Assembly (NCBI RefSeq): GCF_023502425.1
Contig: NZ_JAMFMA010000002.1
Coordinates: 558,001 to 622,000, forward strand
Source: Flagellimonas spongiicola
GTDB lineage: Bacteria; Bacteroidota; Bacteroidia; Flavobacteriales; Flavobacteriaceae
DNA length: 64,000 bases
Direction of reading: 5' to 3'
The notes beneath the pieces were generated by a model. The model made no database searches and was not told where the DNA came from. It saw only the letters and a list, made by a program, of their open reading frames with translations. Below, piece after piece: positions 25,865-34,792 of the stretch. Each line of letters begins with the position of its first letter. The first letter of the stretch is position 1. The translations under genes were made by a program, and so were the position numbers.

Positions 25865-26680
25865 ATGGAAAATGGAAAATATAAAATACTAGTTCTTTCC
25901 GATTTGCGGAAAACGACTGAAACCATTTTAAAAAATACCGCCAATTTGGCCAATATGATTGGTGGTGATATTGCAATGTTGCATGTAAAACAGCCATTGG
26001 GTGTAGTAAAACAAGACAACCAATTATCGGCTGTAAGGTCCATAAACGATACGTACACCTCAACAAAAAAACACATACAGCAGCTCGTACGACCTATCCA
26101 AGAGGCGTATGGTGTCAAAATTGATACGTCTTTTAAAGTTGGCAACATAAAGGAACTCATCAACAAAAAGATTGAGGCCTATCATCCAGATATTATTGTC
26201 TTGGGACAACGAAAATCCTCCAGATTCAACTTTTTGGGTGATGGGATTGTCAAACATATCATGTCCAAATTTGAAGGATTGGTAATGATTGCTTCCCACG
26301 AACATAGCATGAATGCAAATAAGGATTTATCCTTAGCTGTAATCAACGGCAATCCTGATTCCATGAAAATAGAATTGATGGACAAGTTGATGAAGTGGAC
26401 CACCAAACCACTCAAATCCTTCAAGATAGCTACTGGTGAAAATACAGCTTCCACGGATGGACAGTTGAAGAAAGGTATGGTTGAATATACTTTTCAACCC
26501 CAGGATAATGTAATCAACAATATGTCTGCCTATTTGTCTCGAACCAATGTAGACCTGTTGTTTGTGGATTTTGCAGATGCAGCAAAAGCCAACATCAACG
26601 TAAAAAATGTAATTGGTAAATTTAATGTGCCATTTCTTTTGGCTGGAAACCGAAAGGCACAAAGTACAACAACGCTATAA
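25865..26680 (+). CDS. Universal stress protein (UspA) family, tandem-domain
   Basis: 271 residues, about twice a single Usp domain. The first half begins KYKILVLSDLRKTTETILKN and contains YHPDIIVLGQRKSS; the ATP-binding loop G-x2-G-x9-G is only partly kept (LGQRKSSRFNFLGDGIVKHIM). The second half is more divergent (LLFVDFADAAKANINVKN). Such proteins bind nucleotides or regulate partner transporters. Six bases separate it from the SulP gene and 24 from the carbonic anhydrase gene, so a regulatory role in the transport and hydration of CO2/HCO3- is a reasonable inference. Confidence 0.8.
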   Translation: MENGKYKILVLSDLRKTTETILKNTANLANMIGGDIAMLHVKQPLGVVKQDNQLSAVRSINDTYTSTKKHIQQLVRPIQEAYGVKIDTSFKVGNIKELINKKIEAYHPDIIVLGQRKSSRFNFLGDGIVKHIMSKFEGLVMIASHEHSMNANKDLSLAVINGNPDSMKIELMDKLMKWTTKPLKSFKIATGENTASTDGQLKKGMVEYTFQPQDNVINNMSAYLSRTNVDLLFVDFADAAKANINVKNVIGKFNVPFLLAGNRKAQSTTTL

Positions 26681-26704
26681 CTTAAAAAGAATAATAGAAG
26701 TAAT

Positions 26705-27331
26705 ATGAAAGCACATACTAAAGAAACACAAGCCGCTATTTCACCTCAGAATGCACTTGAACTATTAAAAGAGGGAAACAAACGCTTTGTGGATAAAAGC
26801 CCAGCAGATCGTGATTTACTGGAACAAGTAGCACAAACATCCTCTGGACAATATCCTTTTGCCACTATACTTAGTTGTATAGATTCAAGAGTATCCGCAG
26901 AACTGATATTTGATCAAGGTGTTGGTGATATCTTTAGCGCTAGGGTTGCCGGAAACATCGTGAATGAGGATATATTGGGCAGCATGGAATTTGCTTGTAA
27001 GTTGGCGGGCACCAAGATCATTGTGGTTTTGGGCCATACCGCCTGTGGGGCAGTAAAAGGTGCTTGTGACGATGCCAAAATGGGTAATCTTACTGAACTT
27101 TTGAGTAAAATCAAGCCTGCTGTTAATGCAGTGGCAGAACCATCCGATGCATCTGCCCGTACCTCTGCCAATATCGATTTTGTAAATAATGTGGCGGAAA
27201 CCAATGTACGCTTAACAATGGATAACATTAGAACCCAAAGTCCGGTATTAAAAGAAATGGAGGACAATGGAGAAATCCTTATCGTTGGTGGGATGTATGA
27301 CATCAACAATGGAGTGGTGAGTTATATGTAA
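26705..27331 (+). CDS. Beta-carbonic anhydrase
   Basis: 208 residues. It interconverts CO2 and bicarbonate in the cytoplasm. The zinc site is complete: Cys58 and Asp60-Arg62 in ILSCIDSR, His111 and Cys114 in VVLGHTACGAVKGA. FSARVAGN at about residue 77-84 is the next conserved strand. The C-terminus ends in GGMYDINNGVVSYM, typical for the family. Last gene of the SulP-UspA-CA unit, closed by a strong terminator. The pairing with SulP transporters on both sides suggests joint control of inorganic carbon. Confidence 0.95.
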   Translation: MKAHTKETQAAISPQNALELLKEGNKRFVDKSPADRDLLEQVAQTSSGQYPFATILSCIDSRVSAELIFDQGVGDIFSARVAGNIVNEDILGSMEFACKLAGTKIIVVLGHTACGAVKGACDDAKMGNLTELLSKIKPAVNAVAEPSDASARTSANIDFVNNVAETNVRLTMDNIRTQSPVLKEMEDNGEILIVGGMYDINNGVVSYM

Positions 27332-27353
27332 CTCATTTCAAATAATAGAATTT

Positions 27354-27387
27354 AAAGGCCAATGTTAACATTTCATTGGCCTTTTTT
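27354..27387 (+). terminator. Intrinsic terminator after the carbonic anhydrase gene
   Basis: AAAGGCCAATG (27354-27364) and CATTGGCCTTT are near-perfect arms around an 8-9 base loop, followed by TTT. Confidence 0.9.
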
Positions 27388-27440
27388 AGGTTTCAAAAAT
27401 TGCTATCTTAACCTGCGATAACAACTATCAATTGTCGGCT

Positions 27441-29294
27441 ATGTTTAAGCATTTAAGAGGTGACCTTTTTGGAGGTATCACTGCTGGAATTGTCGCCCTT
27501 CCATTAGCCTTGGCTTTCGGTGTTAGCTCTGGTTTAGGACCAAGTGCTGGACTATACGGCGCAATTTTCATCAGCTTTTTTGCCGCATTATTTGGGGGTA
27601 CCAGTACCCAAATATCTGGTCCAACCGCACCAATGACTGCGGTTAGTATGGTCGTTATTGCCAGCATTCTTGCAGTCCATGATGGCGATGTGAACAAAGC
27701 ACTGCCCATAATTCTAGGCGTATTCTTGCTTTCCGGTATTTTGCAGATTGGTTTGGGATTGATTGGATTGGGGAAATATATCAAGTACATCCCCTATCCT
27801 GTGGTATCGGGATTTATGACCGCCATTGGGGTAATTATTCTCGTAACTCAAATATTGCCAGCGGTCGGCTATTATCCAAAAGAAGATGAAGCCTATGTTG
27901 CAGAGTTCAAAGCGGCAGCTGAAGAAGAGATATTAGAAAACATCCTTAAGGAAGAAGCCGGAGAGGGTATATTGGTCCTGGAAGACTTTGAGGAAACGAT
28001 AAAAAGAGCCGAGCAAATCACGGAGGCGGATATGCTCAAAGAAGCTAAAACATTGGCGGCCAATAAAGCTTCTGGTGTTTTGGGAACTTTTAGAGTCCTA
28101 GGCAGGGCCCTGCAGCACATAAATTGGCTTGAATTGGCACTTGCGTTGGCCACTATTTTCATCATTTACGGATTCAAACGAATTACTACTGCCATTCCAA
28201 GCACTTTGGTGTCATTAATCGTGGTATCCGGTATTGCTTATGGTTTTGATTTGCCCTATCGTCCAATTGAAAAAATTCCTGAAGGGTTGCCCTTACCGCA
28301 GCTTGGTATTTTCACGGAGTTTAAACTATCAGAACTAACACCATTCATATTTACAGCATTGACCTTATCGCTACTTGGCGCAATAGACTCCCTTTTAACC
28401 TCTGTTGTGGCCGACAATATGACGCAGACCAAACACAAACCTAATAAGGAATTGGTGGGGCAAGGTATTGGGAATAGTATTGCCGCAATATTTGGAGGAA
28501 TCCCAGGTGCAGGTGCAACGATCAGAACAGTGGTCAACATAAATTCAGGAGGTAAGACCCGGCTTTCGGGCATGATCGCAGGAATTTTACTTTTGGTAAT
28601 TCTATTGGCACTTGGCCCGGTAGCTTCACAAATTCCTGCCGCGGTGTTGGCGGGCATCTTGGTTACCGTAGGCATTGGCGTTATGGATTACAAAGGTTTA
28701 AAGGCAATCCCACACCTGCCAAAAGACATTAAAATTGGACCACTAAAGCTAAGTTCTGAAGTTATAATCATGTTGGTTGTCATGGTATTGTCTTCTATAT
28801 GGAATTTAGTTTACGCCGTGGGGATTGGATTGGTCATCGCCTCCTTGATGTTCATGAAGAAAATTGGCGATCTTACCGCTATTCGTTCTGATGTAAAACC
28901 TTTAAAGGAAGAAGCTTGGGAAGACGAAAAAGAATTCCCAAAAATCTTAAAAGAGGAAGTATTCATTAAGCACATTAAAGGGCCGTTGTTTTTTGGGTCA
29001 ACGAATGAATTTCTACAACTGGCTGAACAAATACCGGATACGGCAAGTCATGTGGTAATTCGTTTGGACCGAATGCAGTATATGGACCAATCCGGTTTGT
29101 ACGCCATGGAAGACGTGCTTCAAGACCTTAAGAAAAAGGACATCAATGTAATGTTCGTCGGAATCCTGGAGCAACCAAAATACATGATGGAACGCATCGA
29201 CATAATTCCTGATTTGATTCCATGGGAGAGTATTTTTGAAGATTTTGATGACTGTCTCGATTGGATCAAGGACAATGTTGAAGATACCGACTAG
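27441..29294 (+). CDS. Second SulP family anion transporter with STAS domain and charged insertion
   Basis: 617 residues from ATG 27441 (MFKHLRGDLFGGITAGIVALPLALAFG); an in-frame TTG nine bases upstream is less likely. Membrane part with the SulP motif FGGTSTQISGPTAPMT, interrupted near residues 150-225 by an extra hydrophilic, Glu-rich helical segment (for example AEEEILENILKEEAGEGILV), and a C-terminal STAS domain (about 510-610) with VIRLDRMQYMDQSGLYAMED, where the Ser of DQSG is the residue phosphorylated in related anti-sigma antagonists. Paralogous to the SulP gene 3.2 kb upstream but clearly different in length; own promoter expected. Substrate sulfate or bicarbonate; not decidable here. 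Confidence 0.88.
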   Translation: MFKHLRGDLFGGITAGIVALPLALAFGVSSGLGPSAGLYGAIFISFFAALFGGTSTQISGPTAPMTAVSMVVIASILAVHDGDVNKALPIILGVFLLSGILQIGLGLIGLGKYIKYIPYPVVSGFMTAIGVIILVTQILPAVGYYPKEDEAYVAEFKAAAEEEILENILKEEAGEGILVLEDFEETIKRAEQITEADMLKEAKTLAANKASGVLGTFRVLGRALQHINWLELALALATIFIIYGFKRITTAIPSTLVSLIVVSGIAYGFDLPYRPIEKIPEGLPLPQLGIFTEFKLSELTPFIFTALTLSLLGAIDSLLTSVVADNMTQTKHKPNKELVGQGIGNSIAAIFGGIPGAGATIRTVVNINSGGKTRLSGMIAGILLLVILLALGPVASQIPAAVLAGILVTVGIGVMDYKGLKAIPHLPKDIKIGPLKLSSEVIIMLVVMVLSSIWNLVYAVGIGLVIASLMFMKKIGDLTAIRSDVKPLKEEAWEDEKEFPKILKEEVFIKHIKGPLFFGSTNEFLQLAEQIPDTASHVVIRLDRMQYMDQSGLYAMEDVLQDLKKKDINVMFVGILEQPKYMMERIDIIPDLIPWESIFEDFDDCLDWIKDNVEDTD

Positions 29295-29403
29295 CATTTA
29301 AAAGCACAGTTGTATTTCTTTTTTGAGAATTCCTATTCACATTATTATTTTTCTCTGATTGTAGATCATTGGCTCCTAGCCCTCATATTCAAAGACAATT
29401 TGC

Positions 29404-29411
29404 TAAATTTG
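29404..29411 (+). promoter_or_regulatory. Candidate -7 box of pheS
   Basis: TAAATTTG is a perfect TAnnTTTG match, 22 bases before the ATG at 29434. A properly spaced TTG element is not obvious. Confidence 0.45.
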
Positions 29412-29433
29412 TCGCCCAATAGCGCCAACAGAC

Positions 29434-30453
29434 ATGATTGATACAATAAAGGAGCATCTAAATGAAGTAGCGAATTTCACTTCTACCTCCAAAGATGAGA
29501 TTGAAGCGTTCCGAATTAAATATTTGGGCAAAAAGGGCCTTTTGAACTCTTTCTTTGCTGAGTTCAAGAATGTGCCAAATGATCAGAAAAAAGAATTTGG
29601 GCAGGTTATCAATCAGTTAAAAACCGATGCAACGGATAAGGTAAATGCCCTAAAAGCCGCATTGGAAAATCAAGCTGAAACAACCGGTAAATATGGAGAT
29701 TTAACCCGTCCGGGAGAACCCATAGAACTTGGGGCAAGGCATCCCATATCCATCGTCAAGAATCAAATCATCGATATATTTTCCCGTATCGGGTTCAATG
29801 TTTCTGAAGGGCCAGAAATTGAGGACGATTGGCACAATTTCACGGCATTGAACCTTCCTGAATACCATCCAGCAAGGGACATGCAGGACACCTTTTTTAT
29901 TCAAACAGACCCTGATATTCTTTTGCGTACACACACGTCCAGCGTACAGGTTCGTTACATGGAAAATAACCAACCGCCTATTCGAACCATTTCCCCTGGA
30001 AGAGTATATCGTAATGAAGCTATCTCCGCTAGGTCGCATTGCTTTTTCCATCAAGTGGAAGGGCTGTATGTGGACAAGAATGTATCTTTTGCAGATTTGA
30101 AACAAACTTTGCAATATTTCACTTCTGAGATGTTTGGGAAATCAAAAATCAGATTACGCCCATCATACTTTCCATTTACGGAGCCCAGTGCAGAGGTTGA
30201 TGTGTATTGGGGGCTGGAAACTGAAACCGACTATAGAATGACCAAAGGCACAGGTTGGTTGGAAATTATGGGTTGCGGAATGGTTGACCCCAATGTATTG
30301 CAAAACTGTAATATTGACCCTGAAGTATACTCTGGTTTCGCATTTGGAATGGGCATTGACAGAATCGCATTGCTGCTCCATCAAATTTCCGATATCCGTT
30401 TGCTTAGTGAAAACGACATTCGCTTTTTAGAGCAATTCAAGTCTTCTATTTAG
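29434..30453 (+). CDS. pheS: Phenylalanine-tRNA ligase alpha subunit
   Basis: 339 residues, normal length for PheS. N-terminal coiled-coil arm (about 1-85), then the class II catalytic core: motif 1 region (HPISIVKNQIIDIFSRIGF), HTSSVQVRYM, motif 2 with RVYRNEAISARSHCFFHQVEG, and motif 3 with SGFAFGMGIDRIALLLH. It charges tRNA-Phe together with PheT, whose gene is not in the window. Single gene, cytoplasmic. Confidence 0.96.
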   Translation: MIDTIKEHLNEVANFTSTSKDEIEAFRIKYLGKKGLLNSFFAEFKNVPNDQKKEFGQVINQLKTDATDKVNALKAALENQAETTGKYGDLTRPGEPIELGARHPISIVKNQIIDIFSRIGFNVSEGPEIEDDWHNFTALNLPEYHPARDMQDTFFIQTDPDILLRTHTSSVQVRYMENNQPPIRTISPGRVYRNEAISARSHCFFHQVEGLYVDKNVSFADLKQTLQYFTSEMFGKSKIRLRPSYFPFTEPSAEVDVYWGLETETDYRMTKGTGWLEIMGCGMVDPNVLQNCNIDPEVYSGFAFGMGIDRIALLLHQISDIRLLSENDIRFLEQFKSSI

Positions 30454-30557
30454 GATTCCCGATTTCTGGCATTGGTATTCGATTCCAGTCACTTATAGAT
30501 ATATGGTTACTCTTTTCTAACTATATTTAATAACGGCTAACACTCTAGAATTACCAT

Positions 30558-31850
30558 ATGATTGCTAAATATATCAGTTGCTTTTTGTTTTTAATATCAT
30601 TTCTTGGCATTAGTCAAACCAATGCTATTAAAGTAAATCAGGAAAGACTAGAAAATCGAATCTTTGAATTGGCAAAGTTTGGACTTCAGGAAAATGGAGA
30701 AACCGAACGGGTAGCTTTCAGTGATGCTGACATTGAAGCCCGGAAATGGGTTATGGAAACCTTGACTAAACAAGGACTGGATGTTTCCATTGATTTTGCT
30801 GGTAATATTATAGGTTTGCGCAAAGGGAGCAATTCAGAATTAAAACCCATTTCCTTTGGTTCACACATAGATCGCGTGCCAAATGGTGGTAATTATGATG
30901 GCTGCGTTGGCATAATGGCGGCTTTGGAGGTCATCGAAACCTTAAATGAAAATAAGTTAACAACACGTCACCCCTTAGAAGTGATCGTGTTCTCTAATGA
31001 AGAAGGTGGGGTAATGGGTAGTCGTGCTATGTCCGGTCATTTAGGAAAAGCAGCTTTGGATGTTGTTAACTCGACAGGCTATTCTATGGGCGAAGGCATC
31101 ATGCGGTTAGGTGGCGACACGACCAGAATAGCAGAAGTTCAGCGAAAAAAAGGCGCTATGGCCGCCTTTTTGGAATTACATATTGAGCAAGGTGCCATAT
31201 TAGAAAAAGAAAATCTGGATATCGGTATTGTTGAAGGTATAGTGGGATTAAAATGGTGGGATGTTGAGTTTACTGGATTTGCCAATCATGCCGGCACTAC
31301 TCCTATGAATTCTCGTCAAGACGCACTATTAGCAGCCGCTAAATTTATTGTGGCCGTAAATGAGATCACCAATAGTTTTGAAGGAGCACAAGTGGGAACC
31401 GTTGGAAGAATTAAAGCCCAACCCGGAGCACCAAATGTTATTCCTGGTAAAGTGGTAGCCAGTCTGGAAATACGAGACCTTTCCGCTGAAGTGATTGAAA
31501 AAGTGTATCAAGCCATAAAAGCACGTGGTGAGATTATTGCTAAGGAGAGCAATGTAAAAATCAGCTTTAGACCTTTGGATACCACAGCAGCCCCTGCGCT
31601 GACAGACAGCACAGTTCAAAAGGAAATTGAAATTGCGTCCACTTCTCTTGGACTTTCGCATAAATATATGCCGAGTGGAGCTGGTCATGACGCACAAGAC
31701 ATGGCATGGATAGCTCCAACGGGGATGATTTTTGTTCCTAGCAAAGGTGGTATTAGTCACTCACCAAAAGAGTTTACCGCTGCGGTAGATATGGCCAATG
31801 GGGCTAATGTACTATTGCAAACCATCCTATCCTTGGATAAGAAAATGTAA
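30558..31850 (+). CDS. Secreted M20-family zinc amidohydrolase (hydantoinase/carbamoylase type)
   Basis: 430 residues. A signal peptide (YISCFLFLISFLGISQTNA) precedes an M20 peptidase-fold enzyme of the allantoate amidohydrolase / N-carbamoyl-L-amino acid hydrolase group. Metal-site motifs: SFGSHIDRVPNGGNYDG (His and bridging Asp), VFSNEEGGVMGSRAM (Glu), LHIEQGAILEKE (His), and a final GISHSPKEFT (His). The dimerisation domain lies between about 215 and 330 (WWDVEFTGFANHAGTTPMNSR). Known members act in the cytoplasm on N-carbamoyl compounds; the export signal here suggests a periplasmic substrate, which I cannot name. Single gene, convergent with the lysoplasmalogenase gene. Confidence 0.87.
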   Translation: MIAKYISCFLFLISFLGISQTNAIKVNQERLENRIFELAKFGLQENGETERVAFSDADIEARKWVMETLTKQGLDVSIDFAGNIIGLRKGSNSELKPISFGSHIDRVPNGGNYDGCVGIMAALEVIETLNENKLTTRHPLEVIVFSNEEGGVMGSRAMSGHLGKAALDVVNSTGYSMGEGIMRLGGDTTRIAEVQRKKGAMAAFLELHIEQGAILEKENLDIGIVEGIVGLKWWDVEFTGFANHAGTTPMNSRQDALLAAAKFIVAVNEITNSFEGAQVGTVGRIKAQPGAPNVIPGKVVASLEIRDLSAEVIEKVYQAIKARGEIIAKESNVKISFRPLDTTAAPALTDSTVQKEIEIASTSLGLSHKYMPSGAGHDAQDMAWIAPTGMIFVPSKGGISHSPKEFTAAVDMANGANVLLQTILSLDKKM

Positions 31851-31862
31851 TCAAGTAAGTGC

Positions 31863-32537
31863 TCACTTCTTATACCCGTCCAATATAATATATGTTGCAT
31901 TGGCAATCAGTGCAATACTTAACCAATAGGTAGTTAAAATAACCGCACCGGCAAATTCGAAGGCTGTTTTGAACTTATTTATTGCAATCACGGTATCTGA
32001 GAACATAAACAACAGTACAGCTATTCCAATTAAGGCATATGAAGACTGTTTCCTTTTAAAATATAAGCTTGCACCTTGCCATGCCATAAATACAATTACT
32101 AAAACATACAAAGCAACTGGACCAGTTAAAGCTCCTAAATCATTTCTTAACCACAGGAATAGGCCTACGCCAATACTTACTAGCAATAAGAATATCCAAC
32201 GATTCGTCTGAAATCCTTCTAGTTGAATAAATCCGGAGGCGAAGCACAAATGACCAATTAAAAAAGACCCCAATCCAAAAACAAAGTAATTATCATTAAG
32301 AAGAAAAATATCCCCAATCAAACAGAAAAGAAATGCCAAAACCAGTAGTAATTTGAATCTGAACAGATTAGGAGGCCCTTTTATGAACAAAACCATCATG
32401 ATACTAATTGTAGTCAATGGCTTAAGGATTGCATAAAGTTGTTCCTGCCCAAAAAAATCCATGCATATGGCAGTTACTGCGCATATCACTGCCAGCACAT
32501 TCAATACTGCCTTCAACCTGGATTTGTTCCTTACCAA
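31863..32537 (-). CDS. YhhN/TMEM86 family protein, lysoplasmalogenase
   Basis: 224 residues with about eight membrane helices. Family markers are LKPLTTISIMMVLF near residue 39, FLFCLIGDIFLL near residue 70 and FMFSDTVIAINKF near residue 178; the conserved Asp residues in IGD and FSD are the ones thought to be catalytic in the family. Characterised members hydrolyse the vinyl ether of lysoplasmenyl lipids; in Bacteroidota, which rarely make plasmalogens under aerobic growth, the substrate is uncertain. It overlaps the end of the upstream CYTH gene by 7 bases. Confidence 0.85.
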   Translation of the reverse strand: MVRNKSRLKAVLNVLAVICAVTAICMDFFGQEQLYAILKPLTTISIMMVLFIKGPPNLFRFKLLLVLAFLFCLIGDIFLLNDNYFVFGLGSFLIGHLCFASGFIQLEGFQTNRWIFLLLVSIGVGLFLWLRNDLGALTGPVALYVLVIVFMAWQGASLYFKRKQSSYALIGIAVLLFMFSDTVIAINKFKTAFEFAGAVILTTYWLSIALIANATYIILDGYKK

Positions 32538-33004
32538 TTTGAATACGGGTTCTTACTTAATTGAGAATTATAATATTTCACATCGCCTGTAACTTCTTTG
32601 CCCAACCAATCCGGTTTTTCAAATACCTCATCTTCATGCTGAAGTTCAATTTCAGCAACAATTAAACCCTTGTTTTCCCGTAAAAATTCATCCACTTCAT
32701 AAACATGTTTACCAACTGGAACATGATACCTTACTTTTTCCAAGATTCCTGGCTCACATAAATCTATAAGATTTATGGCTTCTGACGGAGTGATTTGGGT
32801 TTCCCATTCAAATCTTGTGGTTCCAGAATCATTCCCTATTCCTTTTACGGTCAAAAATGCTTCTTCACCTTTAAGTCGAACTCGGACCGTTCGCTCAGGG
32901 TGGGTATTCAGGAACCCTTGAATTATTTTAATATCCAAAGTTGAATCTACTTTGAACGCATTCGATTTCACTAAAAATTTACGTTCTATTTCCAAGTGTT
33001 CCAT
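32531..33004 (-). CDS. CYTH domain protein (triphosphate tunnel metalloenzyme)
   Basis: 157 residues from the ATG at 33004; a TTG one codon upstream is in frame. The N-terminal ExExK signature is Glu5-Ile-Glu7-Arg-Lys9 (EIERKFLV), followed by alternating charged residues on tunnel strands: RVRLKGEEAFLTVKG, FEWETQI, KVRYHVP, YEVDEFLRENKGLIVAEIEL. Bacterial CYTH proteins hydrolyse inorganic triphosphate or similar compounds. Cytoplasmic. The 27-base gap to the divergent dinB start contains a -7 box for dinB. Confidence 0.9.
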   Translation of the reverse strand: MEHLEIERKFLVKSNAFKVDSTLDIKIIQGFLNTHPERTVRVRLKGEEAFLTVKGIGNDSGTTRFEWETQITPSEAINLIDLCEPGILEKVRYHVPVGKHVYEVDEFLRENKGLIVAEIELQHEDEVFEKPDWLGKEVTGDVKYYNSQLSKNPYSNW

Positions 33005-33020
33005 CAATCTAAATATACCC

Positions 33021-33028
33021 TAAATTTG
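33021..33028 (+). promoter_or_regulatory. -7 box of dinB lying directly before its ATG
   Basis: TAAATTTG is a perfect -7 match. The ATG follows after only three bases (33032). With the usual start about six bases after the box the mRNA would be leaderless or start within the ATG. Confidence 0.5.
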
Positions 33029-33031
33029 GGT

Positions 33032-34129
33032 ATGGAGTTGGATTTTCCAAAGCGAAAAATCATACATGTGGACATGGATGCCTTTTATGCATCGGTGGAA
33101 CAATACGATAACCCAGATTTAAAAGGAAAACCAATTGCAGTCGGTGGTGGTTCCAAACGAGGGGTGGTGTCTGCAGCTAGTTATGAAGCCCGTAAATTTG
33201 GAGTCCGAAGTGCAATGGCAGGTTACATCGCAAAGAAAAACTGCCCTGACCTTATTTTTGTCCGTCCTCGTTTTGATCGTTATAAAGAGGTTTCAAATCA
33301 AGTACGGGATATTTTCTTTGAATATACGGACTTGGTAGAACCGCTATCCCTGGATGAAGCCTATTTGGATGTTACGCAGAACAAAAAAGGGAATCCTTCT
33401 GCAACACTTATTGCCAAAGAAATTCGTAAAAAGATATTGGATAAAACCGGATTGACCGCCTCAGCTGGAATCTCCATTAATAAATTCATAGCCAAGGTTG
33501 CAAGTGATTACAACAAACCCAATGGCCAAAAAACAGTAAACCCTGAAGAAGTCATTCCTTTTTTGGAAGCATTGGACATTCGCAAGTTCTATGGCGTTGG
33601 AAAAGTTACGGCAGAAAAGATGTACAAACTTGGTATTTTCACCGGACTCGACCTTAAGAAAAAACCCCTTGAGTTTCTAGATCAACATTTTGGCAAAAGT
33701 GGCAGTTACTACTATCACGTTGTTCGAGGAATTCATACTAGTGAAGTTAAACCTCATCGTATTCCCAAATCAGTTGGTGCCGAGCGAACCTTTAGTGAGA
33801 ACTTAAGTAGCGAAGTTTTTATGTTGGAAAAATTGGACAGTATTGCCGGAGAGCTGGAACGCAGGCTGCAAAAATCCAAAATTGCGGGTAAGACCATCAC
33901 CTTAAAAATAAAATATAGCGATTTTACCTTGCAGACCCGGAGTAAGACCATTCCCTATTTTATATCTAATAAGGAACTGATCTTGGAAACCGCAAAGGAG
34001 CTATTGTATCAATCTGAATTGCAGGATTCTGTCCGCTTATTGGGTATCTCATTGGCCAATTTAAACACTGAAAAGAAAAAAGCGGCAGAGAAAGAAAGCG
34101 TTTCGGTTCAGCTAAAAATTGAGTTTTAG
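33032..34129 (+). CDS. dinB: DNA polymerase IV (Y-family)
   Basis: 365 residues from ATG 33032 (MELDFPKRKIIHVDMDAFYASVE). The frame is open upstream to 32996 but that extension overlaps the divergent CYTH gene. Catalytic acids: Asp14 in IIHVDMDAFY and Asp108-Glu109 in PLSLDEAYLD. The GVRSAM finger motif (about 57-62), thumb helix-hairpin-helix (KFYGVGKVTAEKMYKLGI) and little finger domain (about 240-345) are complete. The end carries QLKIEF, a plausible sliding-clamp binding peptide. Performs error-prone translesion synthesis. No LexA box was recognised. Confidence 0.94.
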   Translation: MELDFPKRKIIHVDMDAFYASVEQYDNPDLKGKPIAVGGGSKRGVVSAASYEARKFGVRSAMAGYIAKKNCPDLIFVRPRFDRYKEVSNQVRDIFFEYTDLVEPLSLDEAYLDVTQNKKGNPSATLIAKEIRKKILDKTGLTASAGISINKFIAKVASDYNKPNGQKTVNPEEVIPFLEALDIRKFYGVGKVTAEKMYKLGIFTGLDLKKKPLEFLDQHFGKSGSYYYHVVRGIHTSEVKPHRIPKSVGAERTFSENLSSEVFMLEKLDSIAGELERRLQKSKIAGKTITLKIKYSDFTLQTRSKTIPYFISNKELILETAKELLYQSELQDSVRLLGISLANLNTEKKKAAEKESVSVQLKIEF

Positions 34130-34131
34130 TA

Positions 34132-34162
34132 TTGTTCGACTAATCATTTCTTGTTTAATTTG
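34132..34162 (+). promoter_or_regulatory. Promoter of the TetR gene, start codon at the expected transcription start
   Basis: TTG at 34132-34134 and TTAATTTG at 34155-34162 are 20 bases apart. Six bases after the -7 box, where transcription should start, is the GTG start codon at 34168. Confidence 0.5.
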
Positions 34163-34167
34163 TAGTA

Positions 34168-34746
34168 GTGCAACGTCCTGAATTACACGAACATATTATA
34201 ACCACTGCTGGCAATCTATTTTATGTAAATGGCTACAACGCCACTGGCATTAACGAAATAGTGGAAAAATGCAATATTGCAAAAGCCACGTTGTACAGTC
34301 ATTTTAAATCCAAGGAAGATATCTGTATTGCCTACTTACAACAGCGTCATGATGCCTTGCTAGCATCCCTAAGGCCATTTGTATCCAGACGTAAGAACGG
34401 TAAAAATCAATTGACAGCCATATTTGATTATTTACGTGATCAGTATCGTGAAGAGAATTTTCACGGGTGTTGGGGTTTAAAAACCTTTGGTGAGCTTTCT
34501 CCAAAGCAGAAAAAAATCAGCAGCACAATTCAAAAGCAGAAAAAGGAACTTTTGCTTTACCTAGGCGAAGTAGTTGCGGAAAATGTCAATAATGTCTCGA
34601 AAGCGGAAATAGAAAAGTATTCTGGTGGATTATACTTATTGTATGAAAGTGCAGCCACTGAGAGCCATCTCTTTAAAAACGATTGGCCGATCTACATGGC
34701 AAAAAACATGGCCAGCAACTTGTTTGAAAATGCGGAGATAAACTAA
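34168..34746 (+). CDS. TetR/AcrR family transcriptional regulator
   Basis: 192 residues with a GTG start; no alternative start is available before the helix-turn-helix. The DNA-binding domain spans about residues 6-52 (IITTAGNLFYVNGYNATGINEIVEKCNIAKATLYSHFKSKED, read as separate helices LFYVNGYNATGINEIVEKC and AKATLYSHFKSKED), the TetR_N pattern. The ligand domain is helical and not assignable; a Cys-containing segment FHGCWGLKTFGELSP at about residue 93 recalls YxaF/YezE-type regulators that sense quinones or electrophiles. Probably controls neighbouring redox genes or itself. No SD sequence precedes the GTG. Terminates at a bidirectional terminator. Confidence 0.88.
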   Translation: MQRPELHEHIITTAGNLFYVNGYNATGINEIVEKCNIAKATLYSHFKSKEDICIAYLQQRHDALLASLRPFVSRRKNGKNQLTAIFDYLRDQYREENFHGCWGLKTFGELSPKQKKISSTIQKQKKELLLYLGEVVAENVNNVSKAEIEKYSGGLYLLYESAATESHLFKNDWPIYMAKNMASNLFENAEIN

Positions 34747-34773
34747 AAGCCCCTTCAAATTGAAGAGGCTTTT
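34745..34773. terminator. Bidirectional intrinsic terminator
   Basis: AAAAGCCCCTTCAA and TTGAAGAGGCTTTT pair over almost their full length, with an A-run on one side and a T-run on the other. It serves the TetR gene (plus) and the cupredoxin-like gene (minus). Confidence 0.88.
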
Positions 34774-34792
34774 AGTTCCAAACATCATAACA

